Shown: positions 48,433 to 58,309, counted from the stretch's first letter. The stretch is DNA of 64,000 nucleotides from Variovorax sp. TBS-050B (GCF_029893635.1 NZ_JARXYR010000001.1:310001-374000), one strand, 5' to 3'. Numbers and translations are program-made. The notes: generated by a model not told the origin, from the sequence alone.

Positions 48433-50043
48433 CTACTGGCCGCACCGCTCCACGTCGCCCCAGCGCCCGTCCGCCCGCTGGCCGGCCCACATGCGCGTCA
48501 CGCCGTTGGTCCAGCCGAAGCCGTCCTGCAGCGGGTATTCGCCGCCCCCGCCGCCGGCCGTGTGCTCGCTGGGCACCTCGCGCAGCCGGTACTTCTCGAC
48601 CAGCTTGCCTTCCCGGCGGTAGAGCGTGCACACGGTGCGCAGCCAGCGCCTGCGGATCTCCTGGGCGAGCTCGTTGTGGCCGAATGCGCTCAGGCCTTCG
48701 ACGGCCATCCACTGCAGCGGCGCCCAGCCGTTGGGCCGGTCCCACTGCTGGCCGCTGCGGCATTCGGTGGTGGCAAAGCCGCCGGGCGCGAGAAGGCGCT
48801 GCTGCACCGTGGCGGCCACCGCCCTCGCCTGGCGTGAACTGCAGGCGCGCGCGAACAGCGGCGCCACCGTGGCCGCGGTCAGGCAGCGGCGCTGCTGCCC
48901 GCGCCGCCAGTCGTGGTCGAAGTAGGCGCCTTCGATGCCGTTCCACAGCGTGCGGTCCATCGCATCGCGCCGGGCCTGGGCGCGCTGCTCGAATTCCTTG
49001 CCGGCGGCTGCATCGCCGGCCTCCTGGCTCAGGCGCGCGATGGTGCGCTCCAGCTTGTGGAGAAAGGCATTCAGGTCGACCGGCAGGATGCTCGTCGTGT
49101 CGATCTGCGAGAGCGACAGACTCTCGGGCACTGCGGGATCGGGCGCGCGCAGCCACCGGGTGCTGAAGTCCCAGCCCGACTCGGCGGCGGCGCGCAGGTC
49201 GCGGTAGACCTCGTTCGCGGGGCGGTCCGCGCCCTCGGCCGTGGCGACGTCCTCGAGCCAGGATTCCTCCCGCGGCGTGTCGCGGTCGTCCCAGTAGCGG
49301 TTGAGCAGGCTGCCGTCGGGCAGCCGCACCACGCGCCGCGACGCCTCGCCGCGCGCGAGCCGCTGCTCGTCCGCCATCCAGTACGCATGCTCCTGCCGCA
49401 TCTGGGCCAGGTAGGCCCCGGCGGGCCGTCCGCCATGCGCTTCGCACAGCTCGGCCATCCATGCGAAGACCGGCGGCTGCGAGCGGCTGAGGTAGTAGGT
49501 GCGCGTGCCGTTCGGCACATGGCCGAAGGTCTCGATCAGGTAGGCGAAGTTGTCGGTCATCGCATGCAGCAGCGCGTGCTGCCCGCTCTCCGCCAGCCCG
49601 AGCATCGTGAAGTACGAGTCCCAGTAGTAGAGCTCGCGGAAGCGCCCGCCGGGCACCACATAGGCGTGCGGCAGCTGCAGCGCGGAGCCGCCGCGCGGAT
49701 GCTCGACCGGATGTCGCGTGAGCACCGGCCAGAGACCGTCGATGTGCGCGCCGAGCGCCTGCCCCGGCACCGATTCGTACTCGCTGCGGTGCGCGCTCGG
49801 GATGCGGAAATGCGCGTGCACGAAGGCGGCGAGGTCGAAGCCGGCGCGCCTGCGCGCATCGCGGTAGCGCGCCAGGATGGTCTCGGGTTCGTGCAGCGGC
49901 GCGCAGTCGACGAAGGTCTTGCTGTCATCGAAGACGCCGCCGCTCTGCACGGCCACGAACAGCTCTTCGTAGCGGTCCGCGGGCGTGAGACGGTCGCACG
50001 GCGGTGCCAGGCTGGCTTCGGCCTGGCGGTCGCGGCCGTTCAT
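48433..50043 (-). CDS. treF: Cytoplasmic trehalase (GH37)
   Basis: A 536-residue alpha,alpha-trehalase. Both GH37 signatures are present: PGGRFRELYYWDSYF (about residues 145-159) and QWDRPNGWAPLQW (about 445-457). SQIDTTSILPVDLNAFLH and QDGFGWTNGV carry conserved active-site Glu/Asp surroundings. The N-terminus (MNGRDRQAEASLAPPCDRLT) has no signal peptide, so it acts on cytosolic trehalose to give two glucoses, unlike periplasmic TreA. The ATG overlaps the SDR stop (ATGA), so the two genes are coupled. The symbol follows the cytoplasmic type and is my inference. Confidence 0.9.
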   Translation of the reverse strand: MNGRDRQAEASLAPPCDRLTPADRYEELFVAVQSGGVFDDSKTFVDCAPLHEPETILARYRDARRRAGFDLAAFVHAHFRIPSAHRSEYESVPGQALGAHIDGLWPVLTRHPVEHPRGGSALQLPHAYVVPGGRFRELYYWDSYFTMLGLAESGQHALLHAMTDNFAYLIETFGHVPNGTRTYYLSRSQPPVFAWMAELCEAHGGRPAGAYLAQMRQEHAYWMADEQRLARGEASRRVVRLPDGSLLNRYWDDRDTPREESWLEDVATAEGADRPANEVYRDLRAAAESGWDFSTRWLRAPDPAVPESLSLSQIDTTSILPVDLNAFLHKLERTIARLSQEAGDAAAGKEFEQRAQARRDAMDRTLWNGIEGAYFDHDWRRGQQRRCLTAATVAPLFARACSSRQARAVAATVQQRLLAPGGFATTECRSGQQWDRPNGWAPLQWMAVEGLSAFGHNELAQEIRRRWLRTVCTLYRREGKLVEKYRLREVPSEHTAGGGGGEYPLQDGFGWTNGVTRMWAGQRADGRWGDVERCGQ

Positions 50044-50807
50044 TGTTCGGTGTAGTTCCAGAGCAGGCCTCCATCGACCACGCTCGTGGTGCCGGTGATG
50101 TAGCGGGCGTCCTCGCTCGCAAGAAAGGCCACGAGCTTCGCTACGTCGGGCGGCGTGCCCAGCCGGCCGAGCGGGATCTGCGCGGTCAGCGCCTTCAGTT
50201 GCGCCTCGTTGGCCAGCAGCGCGTCGTTGATCGGCGTGCGGATGGCCCCCGGCGCCACGTTGTTGACCGTGATGCCGAAGGGCGCGAGCTCGACGGCCGC
50301 GTCGCGCATGAGCATCTTGAGCCCGCCCTTGCTCGCGCAGTAGGGCGCGAAGTTGGGGAACGGCAGCTCCTCGTGCACCGAGCTGATGTTGACGATGCGC
50401 CCCGGCCTGCCGGCCGCGCGCAGCCACCGCGCGAAATGCTGGATCAGGAAGAACGGCCCCTTGAGGTTGACGTCGAGCACGAGGTCGTAGTCGTCCTCGC
50501 TCACTTCCAGCAGCGGCGCATGGCGCTCGACGCCGGCGTTGTTCACCAGGATGCAGAGCTGCGGAAAATCCGCGCCGGCCTGCTGCACCATGGCGCGCGT
50601 CCCGGCCACGCGGGAAACGTCGGCCGGATAGATCGTGCAGCGGCGTCCGAGGGCCACGATCTCGTCCCGCACGGCGCGTGCCCGTTCGTCGTCGGCGCGC
50701 ACGTTGAGGGCGATGTCGGCCCCCTCGGCGGCAAGCTGGAGCGCGATGGCCTGGCCGATGCCCTGGCCGGCGCCGGTCACCAGCGCGGCGGTGTTTGCAA
50801 GCTTCAT
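50040..50807 (-). CDS. Short-chain dehydrogenase/reductase, glucose 1-dehydrogenase-like
   Basis: A 255-residue classical SDR. Cofactor loop TGAGQGIGQAIAL is at about residues 11-23, NNAGVERHAP near 88-97, and the active site has ISSVHEELPFPNFAPYCASKGGL with catalytic Ser, Tyr and Lys (Y-x3-K). The C-terminus GTTSVVDGGLLWNYTEQ fits the glucose/ribitol dehydrogenase group. Because the next gene, translationally coupled, is a trehalase, oxidation of glucose released from trehalose is an attractive but unproven role. The start is the ATG at 50807. Confidence 0.87.
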   Translation of the reverse strand: MKLANTAALVTGAGQGIGQAIALQLAAEGADIALNVRADDERARAVRDEIVALGRRCTIYPADVSRVAGTRAMVQQAGADFPQLCILVNNAGVERHAPLLEVSEDDYDLVLDVNLKGPFFLIQHFARWLRAAGRPGRIVNISSVHEELPFPNFAPYCASKGGLKMLMRDAAVELAPFGITVNNVAPGAIRTPINDALLANEAQLKALTAQIPLGRLGTPPDVAKLVAFLASEDARYITGTTSVVDGGLLWNYTEQ

Positions 50808-51017
50808 GGCCGATGGAGCAACCCGTCCGCGTCGAGTTCCCGCAGCCATGGACGGCGATCGACGCGCGGCTGGTTACGGCATTTTTCCGCACGCGCGCAT
50901 GAACGCCGGACCTCCTCCGCTGCAGGCCCGTCACGCGCTTGAGTCTCGCCGCCAGTCCGCAGCATTCGGAAACAATTGTTCAAGCGCCCCGCCCTGCGCG
51001 AGCCGACCCGCGGCGGT

Positions 51018-53189
51018 TCAGAACTTCGCCCGCAGGGTCAGCTGCACCTCGCGCCCCGGACCTGGCAGGATCAGGTTGTCGACGGCCCCGTGCGCCGAGA
51101 CGTAGTACTTGCGGTTGGCGATGTTCTTCAGGTTCAGTGCGATCTCGTAGCGCGCGGTCCTGTAGCTGGCCGCGAGGTCGGCGGTCAGATAGGAAGGCAG
51201 CGTGACGAGGTTGCTCAGCGAGGCATAGCGTGCGCCGACGTAGTTCAAGCCGCCGCCGGCACTGAAGCCGTTGCCCAGGTCCTTCATGGCCCAGACGAAG
51301 GCGGAGTGGCGCGGCGTGAGCGCTGCGGTCTTGCCCTGCACGGGAATCGCCGCGCCCACCGGCAACTGCAGCGAGCTGACGGTCGCCAGCGAGCGGGTCA
51401 TCCTGGCGTCGAGGTAGGCATAGCCGGCGCTCACGTCCCAGCGGCCCGGCAGCCGGCCGTTGAGTGCCAGCTCCAGCCCCCGGGTGCGCTGCGTGCCCAC
51501 GTTGATCTGGCGGCGCGCGTTGTTGGGATCGGTGTTCTTGATGCCGGTGCGCTCGAGGTCGAAGAGCGCGGTCGTCAGATTCAACGTGCCGTCCAGCAGG
51601 TCGAACTTGGCGCCGATCTCCTTGTTGACCGTGATCTCCGGATCGTTGTCGATGTTGCTCGCGGAGAGTGCGAAGTTCTCGCCCGAGGGCTGGAAGGAAC
51701 GGCTGTACGAGACGTAGTAGGACTGCGCCGCATCCGGCTGCCACACCAGGCCCGCGCGCGGGCTGAACTTGCGGTCGGTGCGTTCCAGCGGCGAGAGCTT
51801 GCGCTCGAAGCGGGTCTCCTGCTTGAAGGTGTCGTAGCGCGCGCCCACGAGCGCCTTCCACTGCGGTGCCAGCGTGATCTGGTCCTGCAGGTAGAGCGCG
51901 GCGGTCTTGAACTCGCTGTCGCTCGGGATCGCACCGTCGGCGAGGAAGCTCGCGGCCGGGATCGGCAGCGGGTCCGCCACCGGGTTGAAGATGTTCACGC
52001 GCTGATACCCGACGGCCGACGAGACGCTGAAGAGGCGCTTGCGCTGCACGCCGAACTCGGTGCCGATCAGCCACTCCTGCTGCAATCCGCCGAGCTGGTT
52101 GCGCCAGCTCAGGTCGGTCTGGTTGAACCAGCCGCTCTCGTCGCGGTCGACGATGCCGCGGGTTCGGCCCACCGTCAGGCCCACGGGGTCGGTCGTGCCG
52201 CTGGGCAGCGTGTTGAAGCGGTCCAGGTGGAAGCTGGCGTAGCGCGTGGTGTTGCGCAGGCTCAGCGCATCGTTGAAGCGGTGGTTCAGCGTGGCGGTGA
52301 AGGTCTGGACCCGGCTGGTCACCGTGTCGTCGCGCCGCGCATGCGCCGAGCCGTAGTAGGTGCCGATCGGCACGTCCACCGGGCGGCCGTTCAGCGCCGG
52401 CACGCCGAAGTCGGTCAGCCGCTGGTCGCGCAGGTTCGTGTACTGCAGCAGCAGCTCGGTCTGCGGGCTGAACTTGATCGCGAGCGAAGGCGCGATGTTG
52501 TAGCGGTCGGTGAACTGCTGGTCGCGGTAGCTGTCCGATCTCTCGCGCGCGACGTTGAGGCGGAACGCCATCGCCTCGCCGATCGGCGTGTTCAGGTCGG
52601 CCGTGGCGCGCTGGTAGCGGTCGGTTCCCAGGCCCAGCGAGACTTCGCCGAACTGCGTGCCGAAGACCGGCTTCTTGGTCACGCGATTGATGAGCCCGCC
52701 CGAGGAGCCGCGGCCGTAGAGCACGGCGGCCGGTCCCTTGAGCACCTCGATGCGTTCGGTGTCGGAGAGGTCGCGGAAGTACAGCCCGTCGTCGCGCACG
52801 CCGTCGACGAACCAGTCGGAGATCGCGCTGAAGCCGCGGATCACCACCTGATCGCGCTGCCCGTCGCCATGATTGAAGCTCACGCCGGGCGCATTGCGCA
52901 GCGCGTCCTGCATCGAGTTGACGCCCTGGTCGCGCAGCAGCTGCTCGGGCAGCACGTTGATCGCCTGCGGCACGTCGCGCAGCGGCGCGCTGCTCTTCGT
53001 GGCAGTGCTGGCGGCGGCCGGCGAATAGCCCTTGTCCTGCTCGGCGCTGACGCTCACCTCCTTCAGCGTCGACCGGCCGTCGGCCGCGGCGTCCTGCGCC
53101 ATGGCGGCGCCGCCGAGCGACGCGATGGCCGCGCCGGCCAGGAGGGAGAGGGGCCACAGGGGCCGCTGGTTGTTCTGTGAAGACTTCAT
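51018..53189 (-). CDS. TonB-dependent siderophore receptor
   Basis: A 723-residue outer-membrane receptor with a signal peptide (PLWPLSLLAGAAIASLGGAA) ending at AMAQD. The TonB box region is near TLKEVSVSAE. The plug domain has DVPQAINVLPEQLLRDQGVN, NAPGVSFNHGDGQRDQVVIR and ERIEVLKGPAAVLYGRGSSG, then GLINRVTKKP. The 22-strand barrel follows and ends REVQLTLRAKF with a terminal Phe. The layout matches FhuA/FpvA-type ferric-siderophore receptors (TIGR01783-like). The ligand is unknown. It is preceded by a near-consensus Fur box; no biosynthesis genes are present, so xenosiderophore use is possible. Confidence 0.93.
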   Translation of the reverse strand: MKSSQNNQRPLWPLSLLAGAAIASLGGAAMAQDAAADGRSTLKEVSVSAEQDKGYSPAAASTATKSSAPLRDVPQAINVLPEQLLRDQGVNSMQDALRNAPGVSFNHGDGQRDQVVIRGFSAISDWFVDGVRDDGLYFRDLSDTERIEVLKGPAAVLYGRGSSGGLINRVTKKPVFGTQFGEVSLGLGTDRYQRATADLNTPIGEAMAFRLNVARERSDSYRDQQFTDRYNIAPSLAIKFSPQTELLLQYTNLRDQRLTDFGVPALNGRPVDVPIGTYYGSAHARRDDTVTSRVQTFTATLNHRFNDALSLRNTTRYASFHLDRFNTLPSGTTDPVGLTVGRTRGIVDRDESGWFNQTDLSWRNQLGGLQQEWLIGTEFGVQRKRLFSVSSAVGYQRVNIFNPVADPLPIPAASFLADGAIPSDSEFKTAALYLQDQITLAPQWKALVGARYDTFKQETRFERKLSPLERTDRKFSPRAGLVWQPDAAQSYYVSYSRSFQPSGENFALSASNIDNDPEITVNKEIGAKFDLLDGTLNLTTALFDLERTGIKNTDPNNARRQINVGTQRTRGLELALNGRLPGRWDVSAGYAYLDARMTRSLATVSSLQLPVGAAIPVQGKTAALTPRHSAFVWAMKDLGNGFSAGGGLNYVGARYASLSNLVTLPSYLTADLAASYRTARYEIALNLKNIANRKYYVSAHGAVDNLILPGPGREVQLTLRAKF

Positions 53190-53368
53190 TCTGTGCGGTT
53201 CTCGTTGGGTGAAGCCGCGCAGGAAATGGCCGCACATGCCGGCCGCGCGCCCGGCGGCGCGCGTGTCCGGCATGCCCTGCCTTGAAGTTCTGGGTGGGGC
53301 GTTGGCGCATGCGAACCGGGGGGTCGCAGCGCGGAGGACGGCCGCTGAGCGCGGCGCGAAGGATTGTA

Positions 53369-53387
53369 AATGGGAATCCTTCGCATT
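53369..53387. promoter_or_regulatory. Fur box of the siderophore receptor
   Basis: AATGGGAATCCTTCGCATT is an inverted repeat whose 7-1-7 core TGGGAAT-C-CTTCGCA matches the Fur form TGCGAATNATTCGCA at all but two positions. On the minus strand TACAAT (53363-53368) next to it resembles a -10 box, so Fur would occlude the promoter. The receptor ATG is 180 bp downstream. Confidence 0.65.
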
Positions 53388-53535
53388 CTTTGGCAAGGAG
53401 CGACGTGGCGACGCGGCGACGTGGAGGCGGTGTCTCGCGGCTGACGGCGCGGCCCGAATATGTCCTGCCGGACGGGTCTTACTACCATGTCAGTCTGGAT
53501 CGAGCATCGGACGGGATGACAGGAAGGACAACGAC

Positions 53536-56500
53536 ATGGGTGAGTTCCGCGCAGCGCAGCAGAAACAGCAGCAGCATCAGCCCCGGCACCGGCCCGCCAG
53601 CCTGCTGGACCCTGCGGTGCCCGTGGCCGCGATCCTCGACGTGGTGGGACAGGCGGTCATCGTCAAGGACGAGGCATCGCGATTCGTGCATCTCAACCAG
53701 CGCGCCTGCGAGCTGCTCGGCGTGGCGCTCGAAGCCGCGCGCGGCAAGACGGACCACGACTTCCTCCCTCCTGCGCAGGCCGATCGCATTCGCGCCGTCG
53801 ACCGCGAGATCCTCGCGAGCGGCAAGGGCCGCAGCTTCGAGGAGGAGATCACGGCAGGCGACGGATCGACCCGGACCCTGGTCACGCGCAAGCAGCCCGT
53901 GGATCTCGCGGGGGGCGCCGGCCGGCTGCTCGTGGTGGTGATCGCCGACGTCACCGAACTGCGCACCACCGAGCGGGTGCTCCGGGCGAGCGAGGCGCAC
54001 TACCGGTCGTTCGTCGAGCTGCATCCGCAGATCACCTGGACCGCCGACGCCACCGGCGCGGTGACCGAGGCGGGACCGGGCTGGCCCGCCCTTACCGGCA
54101 ACTCGATCGAGAACTCGCTGGGCTCCGGCTGGGAAAGCGCCCTGCATCCCGACGACCTGGGGCGCGTTCGCGCGCAGTGGATGGACTCGGTGGCCCGCGG
54201 CGTGCCCTTCGATGCCGAATACCGGGTGCGCAGCGCCGCCGACGGCAGCTACCGGTGGTTCAGGGCCCGTGCCGCGCCGCGGCGCGACGAGAACCAGGCC
54301 ATCGTGCGCTGGTACGGTCTGCTCGAGGACGTGCATCAGCAGCGCATCGCGATCGATGCGCTGCGCGAGAGCGAGTCGCTCTTCCGCCTGATCGCCGACA
54401 GCGTGCCCGTGATGATGTGGCTGACCGACGCGAACGGCCATGCCACCTACCACAGCCGGCTCTGGCTCGAGGCGACCGGCCAGAGCGAGAGCGAATCGCT
54501 GGGCCAGGGCTGGAGCCGGGCCGTCCATCCCGACGACCGCGCCTCGGCGCTGGCGCAGTTCGGCGCGGCGAGCGCGAAGCGGCAGCCGGTCCAGCTCGAA
54601 TACAGGCTGCGCCGCGCCGACGGCACCTGGGCCTGGGTCATCGACACCGGCACGCCGCGGCTGTCGCCCGAAGGCGAGTTCCTGGGCTTTGCCGGCTCCA
54701 TCCTCGACATCACCGAACGGCGGGCCGCCGAGGCCGCGCTGCGCGAGAGCGAGGCCTCGATCCGCAGCCTGTTCGACAGCAGCCCCGACTGCATCAGCAT
54801 GCTCGACCTCGCGGGCAGGACGCTGATGATGAACAAGGCGGCGCGGGAGATGATCGGCCTCGACGTCGCCGAGCTGGAAGACCGCGCGGCGCTCGAGCGG
54901 ATCTTTCCCGACGGCCGGCTGCGCAAGCTCAGCGCCATGTTCGACGTGGTGCGCGCCGGCGGCACCTCGCGGCTCGAGGTCGATGCGGTCGATGCGCACG
55001 GCGTGCACCGCTGGCTCGACGTCATCGGCGCACCCGTGCTCGACGCCGCCGGGCAGCCGAGCCGGATGGTGAGCATGTGGCGCGACGTCAGCGAGGCCAA
55101 GGCGGCGCGCAACGACGCGGTGATCGCGCAGCGCCAGGCCGAGCATGCGGCGGCGCGGCTGTCGGCGGTGCTCGAGAACACCATGGACTGCGTGCTGGTG
55201 GTCGACCGCGCATGGCGCATCACCTACGTGAACCAGAATGCCCGGCGCTTCCTGCGGCTCGGCGACGACGCCTTCAAGGGCACGCTGTGGGACCTCTACC
55301 CCGCCGACATGGAGAGCCTGTTCGGCGACTACTTCCGCCGGGCCATGGCCGGCGAGCAGGCGGTCTCGTTCGAGGAATTCGTGCCCGCCACCCAGGTGTG
55401 GCTCGAGGTCCATGCCTCGGCCACCGAGGACGGCCTGTCGATCTTCTTCCGCGACACCAGCGCGCGGCGCAAGGCCGAGCAGGAGCGCTTCCAGGCGCAG
55501 AACCAGGTCTCGCACATGGCCCGGCACGACGTGCTCACCGGCCTGCCCAACCGCCTGGCCTTTCGCGAAGTGCTGCAGCAGCAGCTGGACGAGGCGGACG
55601 GGCGCCAGGGCGTGGTGGCGGTGCTGACCCTGGACCTCGACGGCTTCAAGGCGGTGAACGACGCCTACGGCCATCCGGCGGGCGACATCCTGCTGCGCGA
55701 GGTGACGCAGCGGCTGCGGCTGTGCCTTTCCGGCGACGGGCACGCGCTCGCGCGCCTCGGCGCGGACGAATTCGCGATCGGCTGCTTCGGGCTGCCGCAT
55801 GCGGATGCCGCCATCGACGTCGCGCGCCGCCTGATGGCGATTCTGCTCGCGCCCTTCGACCTCGACGGCCACAAGGTGAGCATCGGGGCCAGCGTCGGCG
55901 TGGCGGTGGCGCCGGACGACGGCAGCAGCGTCGACGAGATCAAGCGCGCTTCCGCGGTGGCGCTCCATCGGGCCAAGGCCGCGGGCGGAAGAAGCTTCCA
56001 CCGGTATGCCAAGAGCATGGATGCCCACCTGCAGGCCCGCCAGGCGCTGAAGCTGTCGATGCACGAAGCGCTCGCGCGCGGCGAGTTCGAGGTGCACTAC
56101 CAGGCGCAGGTGAGCGTCGCCTCCGGCCGCTACACCACCTTCGAGGCCCTGGTGCGCTGGCGCCATCCGGAGCAGGGCATGATCTCGCCGGCCGACTTCG
56201 TTCCGATCGCCGAGGAGACCGGGCTGATCGTCGACATCGGCGAGTGGGTGCTGCGCGAGGCCTGCCGCGAGGCCACCGCCTGGCCCGGCGAGATCGGCGT
56301 GGCGGTGAACCTCTCGCCGGTCCAGTTCCGCGCCGACAACCTGGTCGAGCTGATCGGGGATGCGCTGAAAGCCTCGGGCCTGTGCCCCTCGCGGCTGCAG
56401 CTCGAGATCACCGAGTCGGTGCTGCTCGGCAACGACGACACCAACCTGCGCACGCTGGAGCAGATCCGGCAACTGGGCGTGAAGATCGCGATGGACGATT

Positions 56501-56793
56501 TCGGCACCGGCTATTCGTCGCTCGGCTATCTGCGCAGCTTCCCGTTCGACAAGATCAAGGTGGACCGCAGCTTCATCGCCGACCTGCCGGACAGCAAGTC
56601 GCTGGCCATCATCCGGGCCGTGGCCGGCATCGGCCGCAGCCTGGGCATCGCCACCACCGTCGAGGGCGTCGAGACCGAGGCGCAGCTGCAGGTGGTGCGC
56701 GAGGAAGGCTTCGACGAGGCGCAGGGTTTCCTGTTCGCGAAGCCGCTGCCGGCCGCGCAGGTGCGCGGGCTCATCGCCGCGCGCGCCACCTGA
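53536..56793 (+). CDS. Multi-PAS GGDEF/EAL c-di-GMP protein with degenerate GGDEF
   Basis: A 1085-residue soluble signalling protein from the ATG at 53536 (AGGAAGGA upstream). It has five PAS-like modules, at about residues 30-140, 145-270, 275-400, 400-525 and 535-650, for example MMWLTDANGHATYHSRLWLE. The GGDEF domain (about 655-820) has RHDVLTGLPNRLAFREVLQ, but the signature is GADEF (742-746), with the second Gly replaced by Ala, and no RxxD inhibitory site. The EAL domain (about 830-1080) is intact: EAL870-872 in FEALVRWRHPEQG, and DDFGTGYSS at 987-995. I infer net phosphodiesterase activity, possibly with GTP-tuned allostery. No membrane helix is seen. Confidence 0.9.
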   Translation: MGEFRAAQQKQQQHQPRHRPASLLDPAVPVAAILDVVGQAVIVKDEASRFVHLNQRACELLGVALEAARGKTDHDFLPPAQADRIRAVDREILASGKGRSFEEEITAGDGSTRTLVTRKQPVDLAGGAGRLLVVVIADVTELRTTERVLRASEAHYRSFVELHPQITWTADATGAVTEAGPGWPALTGNSIENSLGSGWESALHPDDLGRVRAQWMDSVARGVPFDAEYRVRSAADGSYRWFRARAAPRRDENQAIVRWYGLLEDVHQQRIAIDALRESESLFRLIADSVPVMMWLTDANGHATYHSRLWLEATGQSESESLGQGWSRAVHPDDRASALAQFGAASAKRQPVQLEYRLRRADGTWAWVIDTGTPRLSPEGEFLGFAGSILDITERRAAEAALRESEASIRSLFDSSPDCISMLDLAGRTLMMNKAAREMIGLDVAELEDRAALERIFPDGRLRKLSAMFDVVRAGGTSRLEVDAVDAHGVHRWLDVIGAPVLDAAGQPSRMVSMWRDVSEAKAARNDAVIAQRQAEHAAARLSAVLENTMDCVLVVDRAWRITYVNQNARRFLRLGDDAFKGTLWDLYPADMESLFGDYFRRAMAGEQAVSFEEFVPATQVWLEVHASATEDGLSIFFRDTSARRKAEQERFQAQNQVSHMARHDVLTGLPNRLAFREVLQQQLDEADGRQGVVAVLTLDLDGFKAVNDAYGHPAGDILLREVTQRLRLCLSGDGHALARLGADEFAIGCFGLPHADAAIDVARRLMAILLAPFDLDGHKVSIGASVGVAVAPDDGSSVDEIKRASAVALHRAKAAGGRSFHRYAKSMDAHLQARQALKLSMHEALARGEFEVHYQAQVSVASGRYTTFEALVRWRHPEQGMISPADFVPIAEETGLIVDIGEWVLREACREATAWPGEIGVAVNLSPVQFRADNLVELIGDALKASGLCPSRLQLEITESVLLGNDDTNLRTLEQIRQLGVKIAMDDFGTGYSSLGYLRSFPFDKIKVDRSFIADLPDSKSLAIIRAVAGIGRSLGIATTVEGVETEAQLQVVREEGFDEAQGFLFAKPLPAAQVRGLIAARAT

Positions 56794-56884
56794 AGAAAGA
56801 AAAAAAAGAAGAAGCGGCCCGCATCCTTTTGCCGCGCCCGTTCGTCCTTGCTGCACGACCCGCAGCGAACAGCAAGGAACATCC

Positions 56885-58309
56885 GTGGCGAACGACACCT
56901 CCCTCCCCTCCCCGCAGTCCCGTTGGGTGCTCGCGCTCGCGGCGCTCACCTCCTTCATCATCGCCCTCGACGCGCTGGTCGTCACCACCGCGCTGAGCGC
57001 GATGGGGCAGAGCTTCGGCGCCTCGATCCAGGCGCTCGAATGGACGGTCAATGCCTACAACCTGAGCTTTGCGGTGCTGCTCATGACCGGCGCGGCGCTG
57101 GGCGACCGCTTCGGCCGCCGGCGCATGCTCGTGGCGGGGCTCGCGATCTTCGTCGCCGCCTCGCTCGCGTGCGCGCTGGCGCCGACCGTGCCCTGGCTCA
57201 TCGCCGCCCGCGCCGTGCAGGGCAGCGGCGCCGCGCTGGCCATGCCGCTCGCGATGGCGCTGCTCGGCGAGGCCTTCCCGCGCGCATTGCGGGCGCGGGC
57301 ACTCGGCATCTTCGGCAGCGTCACGGGGCTCGCGCTGATCGTCGGGCCGGCCGTGGGCGGCGCGGTGGCCGAAGGCCTGGACTGGCGCTGGATCTTCTGG
57401 ATCAACCTGCCGATCGGCGTGGCGGTGGGCGCGCTCGCGATGCGCCGCATCCCCGAGAGCCGCGGACCCGCGGCCGCGATCGATCTGCCCGGCGTGGTGC
57501 TGGTGACCGCCGCGATCCTCGGCGTGGTGTGGGCGCTGGCGCGCGGACACGCCCGCGGCTGGGGCAGCCTCGAAGTGGCCGGCGCGCTGGCCGCGGGCCT
57601 GCTGCTCGCGCTCGGCTTCGTCGCCTGGGAGCGGCGCGCCAGCGCGCCGATGATGCCGCTGGCGCTGTTCCGCTCGCCGGCCTTCTCCTCGGGCATCGCG
57701 GCGACCTTCCTGCTGTATGCGCCGATGTACGGCACGGTGTTCTTCCTGCCGCAGTTCCTGCAGCAGGTGCTGGGCGCCGGCCCGCTCGGCGCCGGCCTGC
57801 GGCTGCTGCCATGGACCGCCACGCTGTTCGTGGTGGCGCCGATCGCAGGCCGCATGGTCGGCCGCGTCGGCGAGCGCCCGCTGGTCGTGTGCGGCGTGCT
57901 GCTGCAGGCCGCCGGCAGCGCGTGGATCGCGCTGATCGCCGCGCCGGGCCTGGCCTACCTGCAGCTCGTGCCGCCGCTGGTGATGGCCGGTGCCGGCGTG
58001 TCGATGGCCATGCCGGCGGCGCAGAACGCGGTGCTCGGCGCCGTGGCGCCCGCGCAGATGGGCCAGGCCTCCGGCACCTTCAACATGTTCCGCTACCTGG
58101 GCGGCATGTTCGGCATCGCACTGCTGGTGGAGGTCTTCGCGCGCACCGGCACCCTGGGCGCACCCGAGGCCTTCAGCCGCGGCTTCGCGCAGGCGATGGG
58201 CGCCGGCGCCCTGCTCTCGCTGCTCGCCGCGTTCGCGGCCGCGCGGCTCCCGTCGATCCACAAGCGCAACCAACCCACGTTCCGGCCCGTGCCGGAGAAA
58301 GGACTCTGA
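56885..58309 (+). CDS. MFS transporter, DHA2 (EmrB/QacA) family
   Basis: A 474-residue transporter from a GTG at 56885, with AAGGAA 7 nt upstream. About fourteen hydrophobic helices fit the DHA2 family. Motif D-like LDALVVTTALSAMGQSFGAS opens helix 1, motif A is GAALGDRFGRRRMLVAGLAI (about residues 70-89), and motif C-like GSVTGLALIVGPAVGGAV is in helix 5. It exports hydrophobic drugs or metabolites using the proton gradient; no MFP partner is adjacent. A small protein gene and an ECF sigma gene follow with minimal gaps, so the three may be co-transcribed. Confidence 0.88.
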   Translation: MANDTSLPSPQSRWVLALAALTSFIIALDALVVTTALSAMGQSFGASIQALEWTVNAYNLSFAVLLMTGAALGDRFGRRRMLVAGLAIFVAASLACALAPTVPWLIAARAVQGSGAALAMPLAMALLGEAFPRALRARALGIFGSVTGLALIVGPAVGGAVAEGLDWRWIFWINLPIGVAVGALAMRRIPESRGPAAAIDLPGVVLVTAAILGVVWALARGHARGWGSLEVAGALAAGLLLALGFVAWERRASAPMMPLALFRSPAFSSGIAATFLLYAPMYGTVFFLPQFLQQVLGAGPLGAGLRLLPWTATLFVVAPIAGRMVGRVGERPLVVCGVLLQAAGSAWIALIAAPGLAYLQLVPPLVMAGAGVSMAMPAAQNAVLGAVAPAQMGQASGTFNMFRYLGGMFGIALLVEVFARTGTLGAPEAFSRGFAQAMGAGALLSLLAAFAAARLPSIHKRNQPTFRPVPEKGL

